Shown here one piece after another: positions 17,447 to 26,827 of a DNA stretch of 64,000 nt (its first letter is position 1; every line of letters starts with the position of its first letter). This DNA comes from Mesorhizobium sp. NBSH29 (lineage in GTDB: Bacteria; Pseudomonadota; Alphaproteobacteria; Rhizobiales; Rhizobiaceae), in the NCBI RefSeq assembly GCF_015500055.1, contig NZ_CP045492.1, forward strand, positions 1,808,501-1,872,500, given 5' to 3'. The notes beneath the pieces are model-generated. The model was not told where the DNA came from. It ran no database searches and saw nothing but the letters and a program-made list of their open reading frames with translations. Both the position numbers and the translations under genes were made by a program.

Positions 17447-18796
17447 ATGATGCACTTCAAAAACCGTCTCTCGACCACCGCCACGACCGTTTTTCTGGCG
17501 CTGCTGTTTCTGGTAATGCCGCATGTGATGGCCGCCCGCGCTGCCGTCACCATTCAGGAAGTCATCTCCGACAAGGGTATTAAAGCCTGGCTGGTCGAGG
17601 ATTATTCGGTTCCCATCGTGGCATTTCGCTTCGCCTTTGCCGGTGGCACGTCGCAAGATCCGGTCGGCAAGGACGGGTTATCCAACTTGATGACCGGTCT
17701 CTTCGACGAGGGCGCCGGCGACATGGACAGCGACGCCTTTCAGGAAAAGCTCGACGATGCCGGTGCCGAGATGGGCTTTAACGCCGTGCGCGACGCTACC
17801 TATGGCTCTATGCGCATGTTGGCTGACCAGAAGGATGAGGCGCTCGATCTTCTCCGTCTGGCCATAGAGGAGCCACGTTTCGACCAGGCGCCCATCGATC
17901 GCATCCGGTCGCAGATCCTCTCCGGCGTGATCGCCAAGGCCAAGGACCCCAACACCATTGCCGGCTTTGCCTGGTCAGAGGCGCTCTACGGCGACCACGC
18001 CTATGCTAGACGCGATGACGGCACCGAGGAGACGCTTCCCAAGCTGACGGCGGCTGACCTGCACGCACTACACAAGGCGCAGTTCTCACGCGGCAATCTC
18101 ATTGTCGGCGTAGTTGGCGCTATCGACGCCGAGACGCTTAAGCGCGATCTCGACAAGGTATTTGGGAGCCTGCCGGAGCAGGCGACGCAGACGCCGGTTG
18201 TCGACGTTGCGCCAAAGCTCAGCCAGGAAATCCGCATTCCCTATGATCTGCCGCAGACGACGCTGCAACTGGCCTATCCAGGGTTGGAGCGCACCGATCC
18301 CGAGTTCTTCGCGGCCTTCCTGATGAACCACATTCTGGGCGGCGGTACGTTCTCCTCGCGCTTGTTTGACGAAGTGCGCGAGAAGCGCGGGCTGGCCTAC
18401 GGCGTTGATTCCTCGTTGATGAACCGCAAGCACACCAACGCACTGGTCATCTCCACCGCTACCCGTTCAGACCGCGCCGACGAGACGCTCGACATCATCC
18501 GCGCCGAAGTCGGGCGCATGGCCGATGGCGGCGTCACCGACAAGGAGCTGGAAGACGCCAAGAAATATCTGATTGGCTCCTATGCCATCAGCAATCTCAA
18601 TTCTTCGAGCAGCATCGCCTCCACGCTGGTAGAGCTTCAGATCAATGATCTGGGCAAGGATTATCTTGAACGTCGAGAAGCGCTGATCCAGGCGGTGACG
18701 AAGGACGAAGTCCAAAAGGCAGCCACGCGGCTGTTGCGCACCGAACCGGCCATCCTGATCGTTGGTCCGGAAGCCCCCAAGGGAGGCAAGGGGTGA
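17447..18796 (+). CDS. M16-family peptidase homologue, non-catalytic partner
   Basis: The 449-residue protein has a signal peptide (about the first 35 residues, ending HVMAARA) and both M16 halves, but where the zinc motif would be it reads [18 protein letters not shown], so HxxEH is missing. The C-terminal R/Y pair used for substrate binding is present ([16 protein letters not shown]). This matches the regulatory or substrate-binding subunit of M16 heterodimers. ATG 17447 lies six bases after GAGG; a second ATG follows at once. It is coupled to the catalytic subunit upstream and overlaps the patatin gene start by four bases, so the three form an operon. Confidence 0.9.
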   Translation: MMHFKNRLSTTATTVFLALLFLVMPHVMAARAAVTIQEVISDKGIKAWLVEDYSVPIVAFRFAFAGGTSQDPVGKDGLSNLMTGLFDEGAGDMDSDAFQEKLDDAGAEMGFNAVRDATYGSMRMLADQKDEALDLLRLAIEEPRFDQAPIDRIRSQILSGVIAKAKDPNTIAGFAWSEALYGDHAYARRDDGTEETLPKLTAADLHALHKAQFSRGNLIVGVVGAIDAETLKRDLDKVFGSLPEQATQTPVVDVAPKLSQEIRIPYDLPQTTLQLAYPGLERTDPEFFAAFLMNHILGGGTFSSRLFDEVREKRGLAYGVDSSLMNRKHTNALVISTATRSDRADETLDIIRAEVGRMADGGVTDKELEDAKKYLIGSYAISNLNSSSSIASTLVELQINDLGKDYLERREALIQAVTKDEVQKAATRLLRTEPAILIVGPEAPKGGKG

Positions 18797-19761
18797 TCGA
18801 CAAGCCGCCTTCGAAGCCGGGCAAGAAGGCAAATAGTGGCGCTGGTGGTCCCACCTTCGCCATCGCCTTCGGCGGCGGCGGCGCGCGCGGGTTGGCGCAC
18901 ATCCATGTCATCGAAGCCCTCGACGAACTGGGCATCCGCCCTGTTTCGATTGCCGGCTCCTCCATCGGCGCCATCATGGGCGCCGCGATGGCGTCCGGCA
19001 TGACGGGCAAGGACATCCACGAATTCTCCGTTGCCATTTTGGGCCACCGCGCCGAAGTCGCCTCGCGCATGTGGCGCGCGCGCCCCGGCTCTCTCGGGGA
19101 AATGGTGGCCGGCGGCATCAATGTTTCGCAGTTCAACATCGAGCGCATCCTGAAGGCCTTCATGCCCGAAGGCATGCCAACAGATTTTTCCGATCTGAAA
19201 ATTCCGCTAAAAGTCACCGCCACAGATTTCTTCGGCCACAAACTGGCGGTGTTCGACAGTGGCGATCTGTTTTCAGCGCTGGCAGCTTCGGCGGCAATTC
19301 CAGCCGTGTTCAAGCCGGTCAGGCGCGACGGCATGCTGTTGATCGACGGCGGCATCTACAACCCCGTCCCCTTTGACCTCATCGAGGGTGATGCCGATAT
19401 CACCATCGCCATCGATGTCGTCGGCGCTCCTGCCGAAAGCAGCCGCCGCCGTCCCAATTCGCTCGACCTGATGTTTGGCGCTACGCAGTTGATGATGCAG
19501 TCGATCAGCGCCATGAAATTCAAGACCAACTGCCCCGACATCCTGCTCCGCCCGCCCGTCTCGCGCTTTCGCGCTCTGGACTTCCTGAAGGTCGATGCCG
19601 TGTTGGCTGAAACCGCCTCGATCAAGGATGAGCTGAAGCGGGAAGTGGAAAAGGCGGTGGCAAAGTTTGAAAAGGCGGGCGCGGCTGAGCGCCGTGCGCA
19701 AAACCCCTCTCCGTCTCGGCCGCCCGAGCCACCTCTCCCCGCAAGCGGGGCGAGGAAATAG
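18793..19761 (+). CDS. Patatin-like phospholipase
   Basis: A 322-residue lipid acyl hydrolase of the patatin/RssA type. The oxyanion loop is [14 protein letters not shown], the nucleophile elbow is G55-S-S57-I-G59, and the catalytic aspartate is D185 in [14 protein letters not shown]. Start is a GTG that overlaps the previous stop (GTGA), after AGGCAAGG. The last roughly 20 residues ([18 protein letters not shown]) and the stop codon lie inside an interspersed palindromic repeat, so the native C-terminus appears to have been replaced by repeat insertion. It ends the M16 operon; substrate and location (probably cytoplasmic, no signal peptide) are not certain. Confidence 0.9.
   Translation: MIDKPPSKPGKKANSGAGGPTFAIAFGGGGARGLAHIHVIEALDELGIRPVSIAGSSIGAIMGAAMASGMTGKDIHEFSVAILGHRAEVASRMWRARPGSLGEMVAGGINVSQFNIERILKAFMPEGMPTDFSDLKIPLKVTATDFFGHKLAVFDSGDLFSALAASAAIPAVFKPVRRDGMLLIDGGIYNPVPFDLIEGDADITIAIDVVGAPAESSRRRPNSLDLMFGATQLMMQSISAMKFKTNCPDILLRPPVSRFRALDFLKVDAVLAETASIKDELKREVEKAVAKFEKAGAAERRAQNPSPSRPPEPPLPASGARK
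19703..19761 (-). repeat. Interspersed palindromic repeat, copy 2 (minus orientation, coding)
   Basis: Read on the minus strand it gives CTATTTCCTCGCCCCGC, a GC hairpin, GGGGAGAGGTGG and ...CGGAGAGGGG, the same element as copy 3 in opposite orientation. It supplies the last codons and the TAG stop of the patatin gene. Confidence 0.75.
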
Positions 19762-19777
19762 GGGTTAGCGGTTGGCT

Positions 19778-19834
19778 ATTTCCTCGCCCCACGAAAGTGG
19801 GGAGAGGTGCCGAGCGCAGCGAGGCGGAGAGGGG
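19778..19834 (+). repeat. Interspersed palindromic repeat, copy 3 (plus orientation)
   Basis: CTATTTCCTCGCCCC, short loop, GTGGGGAGAGGTG, CCGAGCGCAGCGAGG, CGGAGAGGGG. With copy 2 it forms a large inverted pair around about 16 bases, so the region can fold into a long cruciform between the patatin gene and the convergent VOC gene and probably ends both transcripts. Confidence 0.75.
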
Positions 19835-19862
19835 TATAGCTCACCGCCAACCGCCACCAACC

Positions 19863-20279
19863 TCAGTGCGCGAACACCTGCTCCATCGAGCGAAACCCCT
19901 TGAATTCCAGCGCATTGCCTGAAGGGTCGCGGATGAACAGCGTCGCCTGTTCGCCGGACTCGCCCTTGAAGCGCACCATTGGCTTCTCCACCCAGTCAAC
20001 GCTGTCATTGGCTTCCAGCCGGTCGGCCAGTTCCTGCCACTGGCCCATCGGCAGCACCACGCCAAAGTGTGGGATCGGCACCGCTACGCCATCCACTGTC
20101 CCGCTGCGCGCGGCAGAAGCGGCATCCGGGCGCAGATGCGCAGACATCTGGTGGCCGAACAGGTCGAAATCGACCCAGCTGTCCGACGATCGGCCAATGC
20201 CGCAATTGAGAACGTCGCGGTAGAAACGGCGCGTCTCATCGAGGTCACGGACGGGAAAGGCAAGATGGAAGGGCGTCAT
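19863..20279 (-). CDS. Glyoxalase/bleomycin-resistance (VOC) family protein
   Basis: A 138-residue single-polypeptide VOC protein with two beta-alpha-beta-beta-beta modules. N-terminal FHLAFPVRDLDETRRFYRDVLN carries the usual first metal-ligand His, and RDPSGNALEFKGF holds the C-terminal glutamate, so metal-dependent chemistry is plausible. The subfamily cannot be told from the sequence; such proteins range from dioxygenases to glyoxalases and drug-binding proteins. It lies 25 bases downstream of the Kef antiporter gene on the same strand, with a convergent repeat beyond it. In glyoxalase-linked Kef systems, electrophile detoxification and potassium efflux act together, so a role in electrophile stress is possible (inference). 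Confidence 0.8.
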   Translation of the reverse strand: MTPFHLAFPVRDLDETRRFYRDVLNCGIGRSSDSWVDFDLFGHQMSAHLRPDAASAARSGTVDGVAVPIPHFGVVLPMGQWQELADRLEANDSVDWVEKPMVRFKGESGEQATLFIRDPSGNALEFKGFRSMEQVFAH

Positions 20280-20304
20280 GGCGATTTCCTCGTGTACTGA
20301 GTGG

Positions 20305-22116
20305 TCAATTGTCAGCCGCTTCGGGCGTTTTGTCGAGCCGTCTGGATTCGCGCGTGGGCTTGATCAGCGGCTCCGGCGTCACCGGTTTGGCATAAAGAAT
20401 GTCGCGACCAGCATGAATGCCTTCCACAGCCTGCAGCGCCAGCCGCTGCTCGTCGCGGTGGCGCACATCCTCGCGAATGTTTTCCGCCGTATCCTGATCG
20501 ATGCCGAGCGCCTCGAGCGTCCGCTGGCCAAACAAAAGCCCCGATTCAAACGTCTCGCGCAGCTCGTAATCCACACCGCGTGCCCGCAATTGCAGCGTAT
20601 GCGTCCTGTCATAGGAGCGCACATAAAGCCGCGCGTCGGGGTATTCACTCTGGATCAGCTCGACCACGCGGTCGGTGATCTCGCGCTTGTTGGTGGTTAT
20701 CGCCACCACCTTGGCGCGGCGGATGCCGGCCGCCTCCAGCACATCCTTGCGGGTCCCGTCCCCGAAATAGATACGGAAGCCAAATTTTCCTGCGCTCCTC
20801 ACCCGCTCGGCCGAGTGATCGATGATCGTCACCGACGACCCACCTGTCAGAAGGATCTGCGCGGCAATCTGGCCAAAGCGCGAGAAGCCGATCATCAACA
20901 CGTCGGCCCCGGCGCCCTCAAAGTCTTCGTCCAGTTGCTCGGCCACTTCCTGCCCGAGAAAAAACTTCGATGCCGGCGCAAACAGCGGCATAAGGGCCAT
21001 CGAGACGGTGACGATGGCAATCAGCATCGACGCAGTCTCAGACGTAAACACCGCTGCTGATGCTGCTGCCGAAAACAGCACGAAGGCAAACTCGCCGCCC
21101 TGCGGCAAAAGAAACGCCACGCGCACCGCATTGTCATGCGTCGAGCCAAATAGGCGGCAGACCGCATAGGTGATCACCACTTTCACCGTCATCAGGATAG
21201 GCACCGCCAACAGGATGGTGGCCCAGTTCTCCACGATCACGCTGAGGTCGAGCGAGAGGCCAACCGCCATGAAGAACAGCCCGAGCAGAATGCCGCGAAA
21301 TGGCTCGATATCGGCTTCCAGCTCATGCCGGTAGGATGATTCGGCCAGCATCACGCCGGCGATAAAAGCGCCCATCGCCATCGACAGCCCCGCCACCTGC
21401 ATCAGCGTTGCTGCACCCAGAACCACCAGCAGAGCGGCGGCAATCATTGCCTCCTTGGCACCCGTATTGGCGATGATGCGAAACAGCGGATTGATCAGAT
21501 AGCGTCCCGCGACCAGCAGTGCAGTAATCGCTGCAATCGTCACCGCCAGTTGCGGCAGCACGGCCACCGTAGTGCCGGTTTCGCCACCCGGCGCCAAAAG
21601 CGGCACGATGGCCAGCAGCGGCACGATGGCGATATCCTGGAACAGCAGGATGGAAAATGTCGTCTGGCCATGACGGGCATTGGTCGTGCCTTCCTGCTCC
21701 AGAAGCTGCATCGCAAAGGCCGTGGAGGAAAGCGCCAGCCCGAAGCCGATCACCAGTGCCGCCGGCCACGAAAGTGCTGCAAGATAGTGGCCAAGCAGTG
21801 CGAGCACAGTTCCCGTCAAAACGACTTGTGCAAAGCCCAGCCCGAATATCTCGCGCCGCATCGCCCACAGCCGGGATGGCTTGAGCTCAAGCCCGATGAC
21901 AAACAGAAGAAACACAATTCCGAGTTCGGCAACATGCAGGATTTCCACGCCGCCGGTGATCAGTCGTGCTACCGGGCCGATCACCACGCCTGCTGCCAGA
22001 TAGCCCAGAATGGTGCCGAGACCGATGCGCTTGAACAGCGGTGCAGCCACCACAGCGCCACCCAGCAGCAGCAGAATTTCGGAATAGATGGTTCCCTCAA
22101 CTGCCAAGATCTGCAT
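20305..22116 (-). CDS. Kef-type cation/proton antiporter (CPA2) with RCK domain
   Basis: About 603 residues. The N-terminal part (to about residue 390) has 12 or so hydrophobic segments with CPA2 signatures GYLAAGVVIGPVA, ELGIVFLLFVIGLELKPSRLW and FALSSTAFAMQLLEQEG. The C-terminal cytosolic RCK/TrkA-N domain has the Rossmann start VLMIGFSRFGQIAAQILL and DGTRKDVLEAAGI, typical of KefB/KefC potassium efflux proteins gated by glutathione adducts or nucleotides. The start is ATG 22116 (MQILAVEGTIYSEILLL) after GGAGAGGG; an upstream extension would add 37 residues with no similarity. It is divergent from pmbA. Confidence 0.93.
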   Translation of the reverse strand: MQILAVEGTIYSEILLLLGGAVVAAPLFKRIGLGTILGYLAAGVVIGPVARLITGGVEILHVAELGIVFLLFVIGLELKPSRLWAMRREIFGLGFAQVVLTGTVLALLGHYLAALSWPAALVIGFGLALSSTAFAMQLLEQEGTTNARHGQTTFSILLFQDIAIVPLLAIVPLLAPGGETGTTVAVLPQLAVTIAAITALLVAGRYLINPLFRIIANTGAKEAMIAAALLVVLGAATLMQVAGLSMAMGAFIAGVMLAESSYRHELEADIEPFRGILLGLFFMAVGLSLDLSVIVENWATILLAVPILMTVKVVITYAVCRLFGSTHDNAVRVAFLLPQGGEFAFVLFSAAASAAVFTSETASMLIAIVTVSMALMPLFAPASKFFLGQEVAEQLDEDFEGAGADVLMIGFSRFGQIAAQILLTGGSSVTIIDHSAERVRSAGKFGFRIYFGDGTRKDVLEAAGIRRAKVVAITTNKREITDRVVELIQSEYPDARLYVRSYDRTHTLQLRARGVDYELRETFESGLLFGQRTLEALGIDQDTAENIREDVRHRDEQRLALQAVEGIHAGRDILYAKPVTPEPLIKPTRESRRLDKTPEAADN

Positions 22117-22261
22117 CCCTCTCCGGATCGTGCGGGGTCGCTTGCGCGCGATTTGCTGTGAACACCACCCATTGCACATGGATCGTCGGAACAATAGATG
22201 GTGGCGCAGGCGCGGTGCGCCAAGCATTGCAAACGAAACAAATTACAGGCCAGATCCCGCT

Positions 22262-23605
22262 ATGACCGACACGCTCGATTCCGCCAAGCTTGTCGACAAG
22301 GTAGCAAGCCTGGTCGAGGCTGCCAAACGCGCCGGCGCAACAGCTGCGGATGCTGTTGCGGTGCGCGGCCGCTCAACCTCGGTCTCCGTGCGGCTGGGCA
22401 AGGTCGAAAACTCCGAAGCCTCCGAAAGCGACGACATTTCGCTGCGCGTATTTGTCGGAAAAAAAGCCGCCAGCGTATCGGCAACGGCATCGTCAGATGT
22501 CCGCGAACTGGCTGAGCGCGCAGTCTCCATGGCGCGCGTTTCGCCGGAAGATCCTTTCCAAGGCCTGGCCGATCCCGACCGCTTGGTAAAGAACCCGCGC
22601 AATCTCGACCTGTTTGACGCGACCACCCTGTCGGCGGATCAACTGCGTGACGATGCGCTGGCCGCCGAAGAGGCAGCGCTTGCGGTCAAGGGTGTCACCA
22701 ATTCCGCCGGTTCCGGTGCCAGCTTCGGTCTGGGTGGCATCGTTCTGGCCACCTCGGAAGGCTTTGTTGGCCATTATGTCGGCTCCCGTTTTTCCCGGTC
22801 GGCCAGCGTCATTGCGGGCGAAGGCACCGGCATGGAGCGCGACTATGATTATTCCTCGCACCAGCATTTTGTCGATCTGGAGCGCCCCGAAGAAATCGGT
22901 CGCAAGGCCGGCGAGCGCGCGGTCAAACGGCTGAATGCCCGCAAAGCCCAAACCGGTGCGGTCGATGTCATTTTCGATCCGCGTGTCGCACGCGGCATTG
23001 CCGGGCACATCGCTGGCGCCATCAATGGCGCTTCGGTTGCCCGCAAGACCAGCTTTCTGCGCGACATGATGGGCAAGCAGGTGGCGGGAAGCACCATCCG
23101 CGTCACCGACGATCCGCTCAAGGTGCGCGGCCAGGCCTCGCGTCCTTTCGACGGCGAAGGCGTGGAAGGCGTTCCGCTCGATATGATCGAGGATGGCATT
23201 TTGCGCCACTGGCTCCTGTCCACCTCGGTGGCGCAGGAACTCGGGCTCCAGACCAATGGCCGCGGTTCGCGCTCCGGTTCGTCAGTGTCGCCATCGTCCT
23301 CCAATTTCGCCATTGAGCCTGGAACAATGTCGCCCGAAGACATGATCCGGGGGCTGAAAACTGGCTTTTACGTAACCGAGGTTTTTGGCCAGGGCGTCAA
23401 CATGGTCACGGGCGAATACAGCCGGGGCGCCAGCGGTTTCTGGGTCGAGAACGGTGAACTGTCCTATCCGGTATCGGAGGTCACAATCGCCTCCAACCTC
23501 AAGACCATGTTCCTGACAATGGTTCCCGCAAGCGATCTCGATCGCAATTTCGGCACCTGCGCGCCAACCCTCCTTGTCGAAGGGATGACCCTTGCAGGCA
23601 TCTGA
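22262..23605 (+). CDS. pmbA: TldE/PmbA-family metalloprotease subunit
   Basis: PmbA/TldE is the 447-residue partner of TldD; the heterodimer is a peptidase that trims peptides such as microcin precursors and the CcdA antitoxin. Family features: N-terminal AKRAGATAADAVAVRG, central GLGGIVLATSEGFVG, and the C-terminal GVNMVTGEYSRGASGFWVENGELSYPVSEVTIASNL. As expected for TldE it lacks the HExxxH zinc motif of TldD; no tldD is in the window. ATG 22262 gives the usual length. The last 14 bases overlap the start of the next gene, so the two are coupled. Confidence 0.93.
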   Translation: MTDTLDSAKLVDKVASLVEAAKRAGATAADAVAVRGRSTSVSVRLGKVENSEASESDDISLRVFVGKKAASVSATASSDVRELAERAVSMARVSPEDPFQGLADPDRLVKNPRNLDLFDATTLSADQLRDDALAAEEAALAVKGVTNSAGSGASFGLGGIVLATSEGFVGHYVGSRFSRSASVIAGEGTGMERDYDYSSHQHFVDLERPEEIGRKAGERAVKRLNARKAQTGAVDVIFDPRVARGIAGHIAGAINGASVARKTSFLRDMMGKQVAGSTIRVTDDPLKVRGQASRPFDGEGVEGVPLDMIEDGILRHWLLSTSVAQELGLQTNGRGSRSGSSVSPSSSNFAIEPGTMSPEDMIRGLKTGFYVTEVFGQGVNMVTGEYSRGASGFWVENGELSYPVSEVTIASNLKTMFLTMVPASDLDRNFGTCAPTLLVEGMTLAGI

Positions 23606-24389
23606 GGCAGGCTGGCAGTCGGACGATTTGGCGCTCATCCGCGAGGCTGCAGCCGAAGGCGCTCGCATCGCGATGGGCTACTTCAGGCAGGACCCGCAGG
23701 TTTGGATGAAAACCGGCCAGTCGCCGGTCAGCGAGGCCGATTACGCTGTCGACACCTATTTACGAGAAACCCTGCTCAAGGCGCGGCCCGATTATGGCTG
23801 GCTGTCCGAAGAAACCGTGGATTCGCCTGAGCGCCTTTCGCGCCGCCGCACCTTCGTCGTCGATCCGATTGATGGCACCCGCGCTTTTCTTGAAGGTTAT
23901 CCGGTCTGGTGTGTATCCATTGCCGTTGTCGAAGACGGCATTTCGCGCGCCGGCGTGCTTGATTGTCCGGCCAAGGGCGAGATCTATTGGGCCGCAGCAG
24001 ATGGCGGTGCATTCCGCAACGGCCAACCGCTAAAGGTCAATCCCCACAGGGAAGCCTTCACGGTAGCCGGCCCCAAACCGATGCTCGCAGCCACCCCGCC
24101 AAAATGGAAAGACCGCTTCACGGTCATTCCCTATATTCCCTCGCTCGCCTGCCGCGTTGCCATGGTGGCAAGCGGCGAACTCGACGCTTCTTATGTAAAA
24201 GCCAATGCGCATGATTGGGACCTCGCAGCCGCTGATCTGATTCTGCGTGAAGCCGGCGGCAAACTGGTAGACGCAGCCGGAGCCGAACTGCGCTACGCTG
24301 GAACGCACCCCGTTCATGGCGCCTTGGTTGCAGGCAGCGGCCCGCTTTTGCAGGTGATGACATCTGTGATTGCAGGATTAGACGCCTGA
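23592..24389 (+). CDS. Inositol-monophosphatase-family phosphatase (CysQ-like)
   Basis: A 265-residue Mg-dependent, Li-sensitive-type phosphatase. The two metal motifs are VVDPIDGTRAF near residue 92-100 and AHDWDLAAADLILREAGG near 205-222; WLSEE supplies another ligand. CysQ members dephosphorylate 3'-phosphoadenosine-5'-phosphate; others act on inositol phosphates, so the substrate remains open. The start is a TTG at 23592 within the last codons of pmbA; AGGG lies upstream. No ATG gives a full domain. It shares the operon with pmbA and precedes a terminator-like stem at 24388. Confidence 0.85.
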   Translation: MQASEAGWQSDDLALIREAAAEGARIAMGYFRQDPQVWMKTGQSPVSEADYAVDTYLRETLLKARPDYGWLSEETVDSPERLSRRRTFVVDPIDGTRAFLEGYPVWCVSIAVVEDGISRAGVLDCPAKGEIYWAAADGGAFRNGQPLKVNPHREAFTVAGPKPMLAATPPKWKDRFTVIPYIPSLACRVAMVASGELDASYVKANAHDWDLAAADLILREAGGKLVDAAGAELRYAGTHPVHGALVAGSGPLLQVMTSVIAGLDA

Positions 24390-24417
24390 AACCTGCTCAA
24401 GCCGGTTTCAAACACGC
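24388..24417 (+). terminator. Probable weak terminator of the pmbA operon
   Basis: GAAACC (24388-24393) pairs with GGTTTC (24404-24409) and is followed after a few bases by a run of seven T. Short stem but well-placed T-run, at the stop codon of the CysQ-like gene. Confidence 0.4.
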
Positions 24418-24468
24418 TTTTTTTCCTCTAACACCCTGTCTGCCAACGATGTGGAGCTAGGAACGACT

Positions 24469-24714
24469 ATGGCCGGAGAAGACGGAAAGAAGCAGCTGTT
24501 GCACCTTGTTTTCGGGGGCGAACTGCAAAGCCTCGGCAGCACCGAGTTCCGCGATCTCGACGGCCTCGATATTGTCGGCATTTTCCCCGACTATAAATCC
24601 GCGGAACTGGCCTGGCGGGGCAAGGCCCAGGCCACAGTGGACAATGCGCATATGCGCTATTTCATCGTCCACCTGCATCGGATGCTCGACCCGGATGGCG
24701 GCAAGGCAGCGTAG
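24469..24714 (+). CDS. DUF4170 domain protein
   Basis: An 81-residue cytoplasmic protein (MAGEDGKKQLLHLVFGGEL) of the DUF4170 family, conserved in alphaproteobacteria and typically located in front of the DUF374 acyltransferase and waaA. Features include LHLVFGGEL, VGIFPDYKSAELAWRGKAQ and MRYFIVHLHRMLDP. ATG 24469 follows TAGGAACGACT. No biochemical role is known to me. The constant position before Kdo/lipid A genes suggests an accessory role in outer-membrane lipid assembly (inference). Confidence 0.8.
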   Translation: MAGEDGKKQLLHLVFGGELQSLGSTEFRDLDGLDIVGIFPDYKSAELAWRGKAQATVDNAHMRYFIVHLHRMLDPDGGKAA

Positions 24715-24724
24715 AACCCAGCGC

Positions 24725-25507
24725 ATGGACGAAAAGAAAGCGATGACGCGGGCGCAAGCCGCAGGTCCGGCACGCCGTACCGGTGTCGCAAAAGGGTTGT
24801 GGAAAGCTATCCGCAAGCCGTTGGCCCAATCGCGCTTCTCCAGACATGTACTGTCGACGCTGCTGGCAAAGGCGTTGAGCTTTATCAAAATTACCAATCC
24901 GCTGGTGAAGGGATCTTCCGATCTCACTGCCGCCTACGCTGAGCACACTCCCTCAATTGTGGCGCTCTGGCACGGACAGCACATTCTGGTGCCGGCCTAT
25001 TACGATCGAAACCAGAAACTCGTGGCCATGTTCTCGCGCAGTGCCGACGCGGAGCTGAATGCCATGGTTTTTGAAAAGCTTGGTTTTCGAGCCGTGCGCG
25101 GCTCCGGAGGCCGCCCCGGCTCAGACAATTCCGGCAAGGGCGGAGCCCAGGCGCTGATTGCCCTAAAAAAGGCGCTCGATGCCGGCAACAACGTCGCCAT
25201 GATCGCTGATATCGCCAAGGGAACGCCGCGGGATGCCGGACTTGGCATCGTCACCCTGGCCAAGCTGTCCGGACGGCCTATTCTTCCGGTCGCCATGGCC
25301 ACCAGTCGGCGCAAGGTTTTGGAGAAGAGTTGGGACAAGACCACCGTCAGCCTTCCGTTCGGCCGCGGTGCATTGATCATCGGTGATCCCATTTCAGTAC
25401 CTTCTGACGCAACTGATGCCGAGCTTGAGGCCCGGCGCCGCGAAGTCACGGATGCGCTCAACATGGCGACCGAAAAGGCGTATCAACTGGTGGATCGGCC
25501 CAAATGA
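24725..25507 (+). CDS. DUF374 lysophospholipid acyltransferase-family protein
   Basis: About 260 residues. The protein shows DUF374 signatures: SIVALWHGQHILVPAYY, which contains the His near the start of an acyltransferase-like block, then RGSGGRPGSDNSGKGG and MIADIAKGTPRDAGLGIVTLAKLSGRPILPVA. DUF374 proteins are related to lipid acyltransferases and sit in lipid A gene clusters. The ATG at 24725 lies eleven bases after the DUF4170 stop; its 3' end overlaps the waaA start by four bases (ATGA). Acyl donor and acceptor are not established. Confidence 0.85.
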   Translation: MDEKKAMTRAQAAGPARRTGVAKGLWKAIRKPLAQSRFSRHVLSTLLAKALSFIKITNPLVKGSSDLTAAYAEHTPSIVALWHGQHILVPAYYDRNQKLVAMFSRSADAELNAMVFEKLGFRAVRGSGGRPGSDNSGKGGAQALIALKKALDAGNNVAMIADIAKGTPRDAGLGIVTLAKLSGRPILPVAMATSRRKVLEKSWDKTTVSLPFGRGALIIGDPISVPSDATDAELEARRREVTDALNMATEKAYQLVDRPK

Positions 25508-26826
25508 GTGAACGCTGGGCCCGTGCCATGTTGAGCGTTTACCGCTATGCTGGCGCTGCCGCCTATCCGCTGGTCGGCACCTATGTCGGCTGGCGCGCCT
25601 CGAAGGGCAAGGAAGAGCATTCCAGACGCCGCGAACGCTACGGCGTGGCCAGCCAGCCGCGCCCGGCCGGACCGTTGGTCTGGGTCCACGCCGCAAGTGT
25701 GGGCGAAACCGTCGCCGTTGTTCCGCTCATTGAACGCATTCTGGATTTCGGCATCAAAGTCGTGCTCACCACCGGCACAGTCACCTCCGCCCGCGTCGCG
25801 GATGAGCGTCTGGGCGACCGCATTATTCACCAATATGTTCCGCTTGATCTGAAACCCGCCGTCAGCCGTTTTCTTGATCACTGGCTGCCGGATATTGCCA
25901 TCATCGCCGAATCCGAAATCTGGCCGATGACAATTCTCGAACTTGGGTTGCGCCGTATTCCCCAGGTACTGGTCAATGGGCGCCTCTCTGACCGCTCTTT
26001 CGCGTCCTGGCAGAAGCGTTCCTTCATCGCCGAGGCGCTATTTGAAAACCTCGCTCATGTGGTTGCCCAGTCGGACGTTGATGGCGAGCGATTCCAGGCG
26101 CTCGGCGCCCGCCCGGTTACCGTTTCGGGCAACCTCAAGGTTGATACCGATCCGCCACCGGTAGACCAGTACGCGCTCGGCAAGCTCGTCGCCGAGATCG
26201 CCGGTCGCCAGACCTGGGCTGCCGTCTCCACCCATGAGGGCGAGGAGATGATTGCCGTCGAGGTTCACGCCAAGCTGAAGTCGCGGCATCCCGACCTGTT
26301 GACCATCATCGTGCCACGTCACCCCGATCGCGGTGCTGTGCTTCATGCCGCATTTGGCGAAGCCGGCCTCAAGGTCGCCCGTCGCAGTCTGGACGAGGCG
26401 GTCGAGCCTGATACAGACATCCTGCTGGGTGATACGATAGGCGAGATGGGGCTTTATCTTCGTTTGACCGAAATCGCCTTTGTTGGTCGTTCGCTGAGCG
26501 CCGAAGGCGGTCAAAATCCGCTCGAGCCGGCCATGCTCAACACCGCCGTCCTGTCTGGCCGCAACGTCCAGAATTTCCGCGAGTCCTACAAGCGCCTCAT
26601 CGATGGCGGCGGCGCCAGGCTGGTACGCGATGGTGACATGCTGGCAGGCGCGGTTCACTTCCTGCTCAACAACGACAAGGCGCGTGGCGATATGATCACC
26701 GCCGGCGTGCATGTCGTCGATGATATGCGCGGCGCGCTCGCCGCCACGCTGAAGGCCCTGGAGCCTTATATCCAGCCGTTGATCGTCAAGTCACGGCTGA
26801 AGAACGGCAACGGCGGCGGCTTCTGA
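25504..26826 (+). CDS. waaA: 3-deoxy-D-manno-octulosonic acid (Kdo) transferase
   Basis: The 440-residue inner-membrane-attached glycosyltransferase (GT30) adds Kdo to lipid IVA, the first step of the lipopolysaccharide core. Signatures: VWVHAASVGETVAVVPLI with the catalytic Glu, the TTGTVTSARV strand, AESEIWPMTILEL, VNGRLSDRSF, and the C-terminal nucleotide-binding LLGDTIGEMGLYLRLTEIAFVG with GGQNPLEPA. The first residues contain a single hydrophobic membrane anchor. Start ATG 25504 overlaps the DUF374 stop, and lpxK begins one base after its stop codon. Confidence 0.96.
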   Translation: MSERWARAMLSVYRYAGAAAYPLVGTYVGWRASKGKEEHSRRRERYGVASQPRPAGPLVWVHAASVGETVAVVPLIERILDFGIKVVLTTGTVTSARVADERLGDRIIHQYVPLDLKPAVSRFLDHWLPDIAIIAESEIWPMTILELGLRRIPQVLVNGRLSDRSFASWQKRSFIAEALFENLAHVVAQSDVDGERFQALGARPVTVSGNLKVDTDPPPVDQYALGKLVAEIAGRQTWAAVSTHEGEEMIAVEVHAKLKSRHPDLLTIIVPRHPDRGAVLHAAFGEAGLKVARRSLDEAVEPDTDILLGDTIGEMGLYLRLTEIAFVGRSLSAEGGQNPLEPAMLNTAVLSGRNVQNFRESYKRLIDGGGARLVRDGDMLAGAVHFLLNNDKARGDMITAGVHVVDDMRGALAATLKALEPYIQPLIVKSRLKNGNGGGF

Positions 26827-26827
26827 C

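Noticed and set aside
22088-22261. Upstream extension of pmbA and of the Kef gene into each other
   Set aside because: Both frames stay open but the extra residues lack similarity; the internal ATGs give normal family lengths and leave a usual divergent promoter region.
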